Source: Flavobacteriales bacterium
Lineage (GTDB): Bacteria; Bacteroidota; Bacteroidia; Flavobacteriales; BACL11
Direction of reading: 5' to 3'
Assembly (NCBI GenBank): GCA_018695965.1
Contig: JABHQB010000143.1
Coordinates: 1-6,624 of the forward strand
DNA: 6,624 nt
Below are positions 1 to 5,516 of this stretch, piece by piece. Each line of letters starts with the position of its first letter. Positions within the stretch are counted from its first letter, which is position 1. The position numbers were made by a program, and so were the translations under genes. Below the pieces are notes generated by a model, which worked only from the letters and a program-made list of their open reading frames with translations, searched no databases and was not told the origin of the DNA.

Positions 1-192
1 AGGAGAAACAACAATGCAGATTCCATCCATTATTAGTGATGGTATTTGATAACAGATTGATTTTCCCCCTCCTGTTGGAAGTAAAGCAAGAGTATCTTTA
101 TTGTTTATAATCATTTTTATAATCTCCTCTTGATTTTCTCTGAAAGAAGAATATCCCCAATATTTTAATAGTATTTCCTTAGGAGTTTGCAT
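1..192 (-). CDS. recQ: RecQ family ATP-dependent DNA helicase, N-terminal fragment (runs off left edge)
   Basis: This is the first 64 codons of a RecQ-type 3'-5' DNA helicase, a cytoplasmic enzyme that unwinds DNA in recombination and repair; the rest lies beyond the window. The translation starts MQTPKEILLKYWGYSSFREN. Residues 11-25 form RecQ motif 0 (YWGYSSFR then NQEEII, with the adenine-sensing Gln21). Residues 37-45 form the Walker A motif (LLPTGGGKS, Lys44 contacting ATP phosphates). ICYQIPS follows at 46-52, and VVSP at 61-64 begins motif Ia. This arrangement separates RecQ from other DEAD/DEAH helicases. ATG at 192 is chosen because only a few residues precede motif 0, as is usual for flavobacterial RecQ; the next in-frame ATG (codon 27) would remove motif 0. 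The start is only 13 nt beyond the T-tract of the upstream terminator, so little room is left for a separate promoter. The family call is near certain. Which RecQ paralogue it is cannot be decided. Confidence 0.93.
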   Translation of the reverse strand, partial: MQTPKEILLKYWGYSSFRENQEEIIKMIINNKDTLALLPTGGGKSICYQIPSLIMDGICIVVSP

Positions 193-205
193 TAAACACG
201 AAAAT

Positions 206-236
206 AAAAAAAAGCCCTCAGAAAAGAGGGCTTTTT
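206..236 (-). terminator. Rho-independent terminator after the hydrolase gene
   Basis: A perfect 11-bp inverted repeat (209-219 paired with 226-236, core GCCCTC/GAGGGC flanked by A5/T5) encloses a 6-nt loop. On the minus strand it is followed by a run of eight T (206-213), then ATTTT. It begins 21 nt after the hydrolase stop codon, so it should end the receptor-hydrolase transcript. The plus-strand side carries only T5 followed by ATAT, so it could work weakly in that direction, but no plus-strand gene is visible that would need it. It also sits immediately before recQ. Confidence 0.9.
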
Positions 237-257
237 ATATTTAAATTGGATATTAAA

Positions 258-1910
258 TTATTCAACAATTAATTTTCTTCTGATTGAAGTTTTATTTGAT
301 TGAATTTCTAAGATATAGATTCCTTTTTTTAAATCAGAAAGATTAAGATTCGTGCTCATAGAATTTACATTTTCTGATTTTACTAATTGACCAGCAATAT
401 TATAAAGTTCAACTGTATTTATTTCAAAGTTTGAGTTTTCAATAGTTATATTGTTTTTAGCTGGGTTAGGGAAAATATTTGTAGAATGGTCTACCACATT
501 ATTTACAGATAATACTCCTCCTAAACCAAGAACAACATAAATTCTAGGATTCAGATAACCTTGAATTGTATCAATATATGATTTTCCTTTAGTTGCTGAC
601 ATATCAGGATTACCTAATAATGATAAGCAAGCACCAGTACCAGCAGGTACTCCATTAACAGCAGCAAACATTGCATCATAAGTTGCATTGTCCCACCAAT
701 CCCAAGGAGAACTTTGTTCTTCTTGCATTCCACAAGGAGTTGCTGTTGTTGATGGTGCAGGAGTAAGCAATACATTTAATCCTTCATAACCACTATTATT
801 AACATTAGCAGCTAATGTAAAAGGATCACTGTTAAAACTAAACCCTGCATTTGTAAATACATCATTATTTCCATATTGATTAGAGTAATGTTGTACAGTT
901 CTACTACCCATAACTTCTACCACAAAATCTCCTGTTGTAGGTACAATTACATCTCCAGTGTCAATTGGAGCGTAAGGGTCGTTTGCACAATGGAATGAGA
1001 CAATAGGCACATCACCATCTGCTAACCATGAAATATCTGCAAGAGCTCCTCCGACATTAAATGCCATATTAATGTCATTACTATATGTAGGATTATTTGG
1101 GATATTTAATGGAGTAGAAGTGTTAACTTCATATCCGGTCACATTTCCAGCAGTGTCTAAAATAGGAATAAGATTACCCAGTGTATCATATAGTGGAGCA
1201 AACGTCATATCTGTACCGTCAATATTTCCAAAAAAGTATGGAACTACATATGGAGATGGAGCTGAAGGAATAGAAAAGTCTATAAATTTTGGCAAATTTA
1301 GTTCAACAGCAGCGTCATCTAGCGTAGCGTATCCTAATGAAATATATGCTCCTGTACCTTGACCTCCTAATACAATTTTAGTTGGGTCAATGCCGAATGG
1401 ATTACCTAACGCATCTTCCGTCATTCTCATAAATCGTACCATCGCCTTAGCATCTTGTATACCTCTGTATGCAGCCTGTAGTAATGTTGAAGTTCTCACA
1501 TTTTGGTCAGTAGATGTAGGGTTCCATCCTTTTCTATTTCCCATAGCAACTGCTACATATCCTTTTTTTGCCCATCTAGTACATTGTTCTACTATTGAAG
1601 AATCTTTTACCGATCCAGTAGCTTGTCCATTAGCTACAGGAGGTAAGAACGAACCGGTATGAGATACAATAATAACAGGCCTGTTAGTTAAAGTGTCTCC
1701 AACTGGTTGATAAATGTCACATTCAATTGGAAGTAATGCGGGAGCTAAACCTAAGAGCATTGGTTCAATACTGACATTAAGTGCAAATGTATCTATTTCG
1801 CTTACATTTACATCTGTAAATACATCATCAAGGTATCTGTTTTGTGAATTAGCTGTAATTCCAATAAATAATAGAATTACTGCTAATAAATTTTGTAAAG
1901 ATTTTTTCAT
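258..1910 (-). CDS. Secreted alpha/beta-hydrolase-fold protein with type IX secretion (Por) C-terminal sorting domain
   Basis: This is a predicted secreted or cell-surface esterase-like protein of 550 residues. Residues 1-22 are a signal peptide (KK, then a hydrophobic stretch, probable cleavage near ANS-Q). Residues 75-315 resemble the carboxylesterase/alpha-beta hydrolase core: VIIVSHTGSF (79-88) at the oxyanion-hole strand, a KKGYVAVAMGNRKGW segment (115-129), a helix RGIQDAKAMVRFMR (149-162), IDPTKIVLGGQGTGAY (174-189) at the nucleophile elbow, and FHCANDPYAP (306-315) like the acid-residue loop (Asp311). His341 is the only plausible catalytic histidine after it. The elbow pentapeptide 183-187 is GQGTG, so Gly185 (GGT) replaces the expected nucleophilic Ser. 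Residues about 475-550 are a type A Por sorting domain (IFPNPAKNNITI, ELYNIAGQLV, LKKGIYILEI, RRKLIV), which directs T9SS export and usually surface anchoring. The gene starts 38 nt after the TonB receptor stop, with no terminator between, so the two are probably co-transcribed. The upstream sequence is AT-rich without a Shine-Dalgarno. Secretion is well supported; enzymatic activity and substrate are not. Confidence 0.85.
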   Translation of the reverse strand: MKKSLQNLLAVILLFIGITANSQNRYLDDVFTDVNVSEIDTFALNVSIEPMLLGLAPALLPIECDIYQPVGDTLTNRPVIIVSHTGSFLPPVANGQATGSVKDSSIVEQCTRWAKKGYVAVAMGNRKGWNPTSTDQNVRTSTLLQAAYRGIQDAKAMVRFMRMTEDALGNPFGIDPTKIVLGGQGTGAYISLGYATLDDAAVELNLPKFIDFSIPSAPSPYVVPYFFGNIDGTDMTFAPLYDTLGNLIPILDTAGNVTGYEVNTSTPLNIPNNPTYSNDINMAFNVGGALADISWLADGDVPIVSFHCANDPYAPIDTGDVIVPTTGDFVVEVMGSRTVQHYSNQYGNNDVFTNAGFSFNSDPFTLAANVNNSGYEGLNVLLTPAPSTTATPCGMQEEQSSPWDWWDNATYDAMFAAVNGVPAGTGACLSLLGNPDMSATKGKSYIDTIQGYLNPRIYVVLGLGGVLSVNNVVDHSTNIFPNPAKNNITIENSNFEINTVELYNIAGQLVKSENVNSMSTNLNLSDLKKGIYILEIQSNKTSIRRKLIVE

Positions 1911-1948
1911 AATTTTTTGTTTTAGTTTATTCTACAATAATACAAATT

Positions 1949-4798
1949 TTATTTTAATTCAAAGAGTAAAGATATATAGGTCATTCTACCAATGTATGGA
2001 CCTCCATATACTTGAAAATGTTGGTTGTTTAATAAGTTAGAACTCCCTACTTTTAATGTTGCAGAATATTTTGGTATTTTTTTACTTATTTGCATGTCAA
2101 TTAAATCATAAGTAGGTACTTCACCAGTAAACTGAGGTGACCCTTCATATTTAAATCCTTCTACCCATTTATAATTAATATTGAAAGCAAAATTTCTGAA
2201 GATCATATATTCTGAACTAAAATGTAAATCTCTTCCTGCAAACCCTAAATTGTATTTATGTTCTGGGGTGTTATATGCTGGAATAATAGGATCTTCTGTT
2301 CCTTCTTCATTTAATTTATTCCAACTATAATTTCCGTTTATAGTAAAATTAGAATTTATATAATAATTTAAGCCAATTGAAGCTCCTTGTGTTGTAACTA
2401 TATTTTCAGCATTAGCAGCCATTCGGTATGCTTGTATTGAAGGCAATGATATTTGATAGGCTCCTGTAACAGTATCATCTTGCAATGTTGTATATTTTAC
2501 TCCAACTTTATATCCTATAAAATCTGTGTATTTAGAATAATAATAATTTGCATCAATATAAACTTTATTAAAAAGTGTTGTTCTATATCCTAATTCAGCC
2601 GATTTTGCTTTCTCTGGTCTTATTGGATCTACACTAAAAAATTTTAAACTATCTTTATTTAGGGCTGCTGGTAAATAATAGTTAATTAAGGATTGGACTG
2701 TAACCATATTCTCACCATAATTCTCCCCATGACCATTTAAATTACCTATCAGAATAGCTCTACCAACATTATAGTATAAATATTGATCGGAAAGTGTTGG
2801 GTTTCTTACTGCAGATGACAGTGAAAAACGTATAATATCTGTTTCTGTAGCTTTATAAACTAAAGATGCAGCAGGAGAGAAGTTAAAATCAAAATTCTCG
2901 TTTTTATCCATTCTGAAGGTCCCATTTACTTTTAATTTATCAAAAAAGAGATCTTTTTCAAAACCAGAATAAATTCCATATTCTGTGTTAGATATTTTGG
3001 AAGCGGTATCCATAAAAATAGAACCTTTAGAGTCTGGTGTATATTGACGGAAATTTGCTCCTATCTTTATGCTTGAAAATGAAGGATTAAACTGATATTC
3101 AGAATGTATATGATTTAATGCAGATTTGTCATAAAAACCTGTTCCTCCTTCAATAGGTATTTTTGAAGTAATATCATTTAAAGCATTTGTAAATTCTTCA
3201 GTACCTGGTTCTAATCTGTTTGTAAGTAGATCTGTTTGAGTTCTTGTGAAATCGTGTATAGCAATAATTTCTTCTGCATTTGCATTTAGTACAGAATCAC
3301 TCATTTGTATCCATTTATTGATATCGATTGGATTACCCTGAAATGTCCATTGTTGAGTTATAAAACTATATTCGGCAGCCTCCCATTCAACATCTTCCCA
3401 TGAAAAATTATTTCTCCATTTGTTTCGGTAGGAAGTATACCAGTCTGTATTGTCAATTAGATTATGCTCTTGAAGTTTTAGAGCAGTAAAAACAGCGTCA
3501 TAACTGTCTCCAGCATTTTCTTGTGAACGGTAGGCTCTTACAAAAAATCTATCTTCTTGTTTTACTTCTATTATATTTTGGAGAAACTGAATATTTTTTA
3601 GACTAAAACGGTTGTCTCCCTGATAAACTGTATTTCCTTTTCCGTAATTAAATTTGTACATCATCTCAATGTCAGGATTTAACTTATAATGTAATGATGA
3701 TGATAATTTCAAATTATTGGTATTGTAATCTACAATATCTTTTTCTATATATCCTGATCGATAAAATATACCTAATCCTGGAAAATTAACATAATTATCA
3801 TTAAAACTTCCTCTAACATCATTTAAATTGCCATCAGTATCTTCATCTCCATATCTGTTTACTGCATCATAACCTCCAGGATTATTTATATCTGCTTCTG
3901 TGCCATCAACTTGTGCCATATTGTCTGCTTCCCAATCATAAGCTTGCATATAAGAGAAATTAATTTTGTAGGCAAAAATATCTTCTCCATTTTTATTCTG
4001 GAATTTTTCTGCTAATCTGATTGAACTTTCAGATAGGTTTCTACTACCAAATTTCTGCTGCACGCTCAATCCTGTATGAATAAAAGGATTTTTTGTATCC
4101 ATTTTTATAACTCCATTAAAAGCATTTGGCCCGAAATAAGCCGAACTAGCTCCCTGAATAATTTCTACTTTTAATATATCTAACTCAGATGCACCCAGGA
4201 AATTTCCTAAGGAGAAATTCATCCCTGGAGCTTGGTTGTCTACTCCATCAATTATCTGTAGGGAACGAACAGGAGAGGTGCTATTAAAACCTCTAGTATT
4301 AATAATTTTAAAACCTAAGCTTGCTGCTGAAATATCTACTCCTTTAAGAGCTCCTAGTCCATCATAAAAATTAGCAGATGGAGTTTCTTTTATTGCTAAA
4401 ATATCTAGTGATTCTACAGTTAATGGACTTTCTTTTTGTTTTTCAGTAAGTCTGGAGTCTACAATTTTGACTTCCTTTATTAATTTGTTATCCGATTTTA
4501 AATAGATATTATAAATCCCTTTGTTTTTATTCCACTCTTCTTTTTTTATAGTTATTTTTTGTGTAGAATATCCCATATAGGAGATAGTAAGTTCTATTGG
4601 GAATTTGTTGGAAGGAATTGTTATTTCAAATTCTCCATTAATATCTGTAGATACTCCTAAATTTTGTTGTTTCCAAACTATATTAGCTCCTATAAGTTCT
4701 TCTTTTGTTAGTTTGTCAGAAACTTTTCCTTTTACTATAAATTGAGAAAATGAGAAAGAATAAAATAAAATAAAAGTAAAGAGTAAATATTTTCTCAT
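1949..4798 (-). CDS. TonB-dependent outer-membrane receptor with carboxypeptidase-regulatory-like N-terminal domain
   Basis: This is a 949-residue outer-membrane beta-barrel expected to import a ligand using TonB-ExbBD energy. Residues 1-18 are a signal peptide ending SFSFS-Q. Residues about 20-100 form a CarboxypepD_reg-like beta-sandwich (VKGKVSDK, GANIVWKQ, GVSTDINGEFEI, ISYMGYST). KEVKIVDSR (108-116) resembles a TonB box. The plug spans about 120-237, with TRGFNSTSPVRSLQIIDGVD (168-187), LDILKVEIIQGASSAYFGPNA (207-227, given here by its ends) and NGVIKMDTKNP (228-238). The remainder is barrel, ending GGPYIGRMTY then ISLLFELK. A long predicted external region (about 450-570) holds six of the protein's eleven Trp, and an acidic DxDxDG motif lies at 318-323. 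The plug lacks the usual SusC signature (LQGRVAGV, then IRG) and no SusD gene is adjacent, so this is a general TonB receptor and not a SusC/RagA pair. The T9SS hydrolase gene follows at 38 nt, suggesting functional coupling. The substrate is unknown. Confidence 0.94.
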   Translation of the reverse strand: MRKYLLFTFILFYSFSFSQFIVKGKVSDKLTKEELIGANIVWKQQNLGVSTDINGEFEITIPSNKFPIELTISYMGYSTQKITIKKEEWNKNKGIYNIYLKSDNKLIKEVKIVDSRLTEKQKESPLTVESLDILAIKETPSANFYDGLGALKGVDISAASLGFKIINTRGFNSTSPVRSLQIIDGVDNQAPGMNFSLGNFLGASELDILKVEIIQGASSAYFGPNAFNGVIKMDTKNPFIHTGLSVQQKFGSRNLSESSIRLAEKFQNKNGEDIFAYKINFSYMQAYDWEADNMAQVDGTEADINNPGGYDAVNRYGDEDTDGNLNDVRGSFNDNYVNFPGLGIFYRSGYIEKDIVDYNTNNLKLSSSLHYKLNPDIEMMYKFNYGKGNTVYQGDNRFSLKNIQFLQNIIEVKQEDRFFVRAYRSQENAGDSYDAVFTALKLQEHNLIDNTDWYTSYRNKWRNNFSWEDVEWEAAEYSFITQQWTFQGNPIDINKWIQMSDSVLNANAEEIIAIHDFTRTQTDLLTNRLEPGTEEFTNALNDITSKIPIEGGTGFYDKSALNHIHSEYQFNPSFSSIKIGANFRQYTPDSKGSIFMDTASKISNTEYGIYSGFEKDLFFDKLKVNGTFRMDKNENFDFNFSPAASLVYKATETDIIRFSLSSAVRNPTLSDQYLYYNVGRAILIGNLNGHGENYGENMVTVQSLINYYLPAALNKDSLKFFSVDPIRPEKAKSAELGYRTTLFNKVYIDANYYYSKYTDFIGYKVGVKYTTLQDDTVTGAYQISLPSIQAYRMAANAENIVTTQGASIGLNYYINSNFTINGNYSWNKLNEEGTEDPIIPAYNTPEHKYNLGFAGRDLHFSSEYMIFRNFAFNINYKWVEGFKYEGSPQFTGEVPTYDLIDMQISKKIPKYSATLKVGSSNLLNNQHFQVYGGPYIGRMTYISLLFELK

Positions 4799-4871
4799 AA
4801 ACAGATTTTACATTGAGTTCTCAAGATAGTATTTTTTCATAATGATAAAGTTTGATACAAATGTATTAAAT
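4799..4871 (-). promoter_or_regulatory. Probable promoter region of the receptor-hydrolase unit, with a small palindrome
   Basis: This 73-nt stretch lies between the upstream terminator and the receptor start codon, so the promoter of the receptor-hydrolase unit should lie here. On the minus strand it contains ATACATTTGTAT (4855-4866), an inverted repeat with 5-bp arms and a 2-nt centre, which includes a TTTG like the Bacteroidota -33 box. A partial -7-like TATCTTG sits 29 nt after that TTTG, longer than the usual spacing of about 19 nt; a TTTA lies 17 nt before it. Neither pairing matches the consensus TTTG/TAnnTTTG well. The location is supported by layout, but the exact promoter is not. 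No Shine-Dalgarno precedes the ATG. Confidence 0.4.
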
Positions 4872-4906
4872 AAAAAAGGAATGCCACAAATGGGACATTC
4901 CTTTTT
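4872..4906 (-). terminator. Rho-independent terminator after the lipoprotein gene
   Basis: A perfect 11-bp stem (4873-4883 with 4896-4906, core GGAATG/CATTCC with A5/T5 flanks) can be extended by CCA/TGG across a two-base bulge. On the minus strand it is followed by T6 (4872-4877), then ATTT. It lies 50 nt past the lipoprotein stop codon and separates the cyclodeaminase-lipoprotein unit from the receptor-hydrolase unit. The T5 on the opposite side makes weak bidirectional function possible, but there is no convergent gene. Confidence 0.88.
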
Positions 4907-4956
4907 ATAATGTAAACACACAAGGTGCTTATTTGTTTGACATTATTTCTTTAGAG

Positions 4957-5481
4957 TTACCACTGCCTATTAGCATTAACTTTTTGATCAATATTAATAT
5001 CAAAAGTTATTCCGTCTTCTGTGCCACTCTCTATAATATTAATTGTCATGGACAGGTTATCTTTATTAAGAGTATTAAGCGTTAATGATAAAGTTGTGTC
5101 TGGCGTATTTACTGTTAATACATCTCCTGAAATAGACCATGTTCCACTTTCTACTTCAGTATTTAATTGATCATGCTCGGTATAAGTATTATCATCTTCA
5201 AAGGTTAATTTATAAGGATCTAAAGAATCAGCATTTGTTTCTGTATAATTAATCACACTATCTATTATTGGAATTCCCATCATAGATACTGTCATATTTC
5301 CAGACTGCTCTATTGATTGAGTAATCCATGAACCACCAGTAATACTAAAGGCACATGAACCGTCATCTTCTTCTGCATCAGCATTATAGTTTGTTGCAAT
5401 TGCATCAGTACAGCCTTGTTCTTTTTTACAAGCAGTAAAAATAAATGATACCGCTAAGAATAAATAAAGTAATTTTTTCAT
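4957..5481 (-). CDS. Small lipoprotein with CTD...DDGSC motif and lipocalin-like domain
   Basis: This is a predicted lipoprotein of 174 residues. Residues 1-18 form a lipoprotein signal (KK, hydrophobic stretch, lipobox FTAC with Cys18 as the lipidated residue). The mature start CKKEQG has lysines and one acid, only partly like the surface-export signals described in Flavobacteriia, so surface exposure is possible but unproven. Residues 23-43 carry the Bacteroidota-typical motif CTDAIATNYNADAEEDDGSC, whose two cysteines (24 and 43) could form a disulfide and whose acidic residues could bind a cation. Residues about 48-165 look like a lipocalin-like beta-barrel: GGSWITQSI, YKLTFEDDNTYTEHD, then ESGTWSISGDVLTVNT, a pattern common in Bacteroidota lipocalin-like lipoproteins. 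The gene starts 35 nt after the cyclodeaminase stop without a terminator between, and has its own terminator downstream, so it is probably the last gene of that operon. The ligand is unknown, and no link to histidine catabolism can be shown. The fold call is moderate; the lipoprotein call is strong. Confidence 0.85.
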   Translation of the reverse strand: MKKLLYLFLAVSFIFTACKKEQGCTDAIATNYNADAEEDDGSCAFSITGGSWITQSIEQSGNMTVSMMGIPIIDSVINYTETNADSLDPYKLTFEDDNTYTEHDQLNTEVESGTWSISGDVLTVNTPDTTLSLTLNTLNKDNLSMTINIIESGTEDGITFDINIDQKVNANRQW

Positions 5482-5516
5482 TTTCTTTAATTTGGTTAAT
5501 AATGAGGTAAAAATAA

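Noticed and set aside
1072..1362. Plus-strand open frames inside the hydrolase gene (also 1390-1662 and 1714-2040)
   Set aside because: They lie antisense to a well-supported gene, have no recognisable domain, and their composition is the mirror of the coding strand.
1949..4798. Receptor as a SusC/RagA member of a polysaccharide-utilisation locus
   Set aside because: The plug lacks the SusC signature, there is no SusD gene beside it, and no glycoside hydrolase is present.
4821..4830. TATCTTG (minus strand) as a Bacteroidota -7 promoter box
   Set aside because: It lacks one T of TAnnTTTG and sits 29 nt after the nearest TTTG, too far for standard spacing; it is mentioned only as part of the regulatory region.
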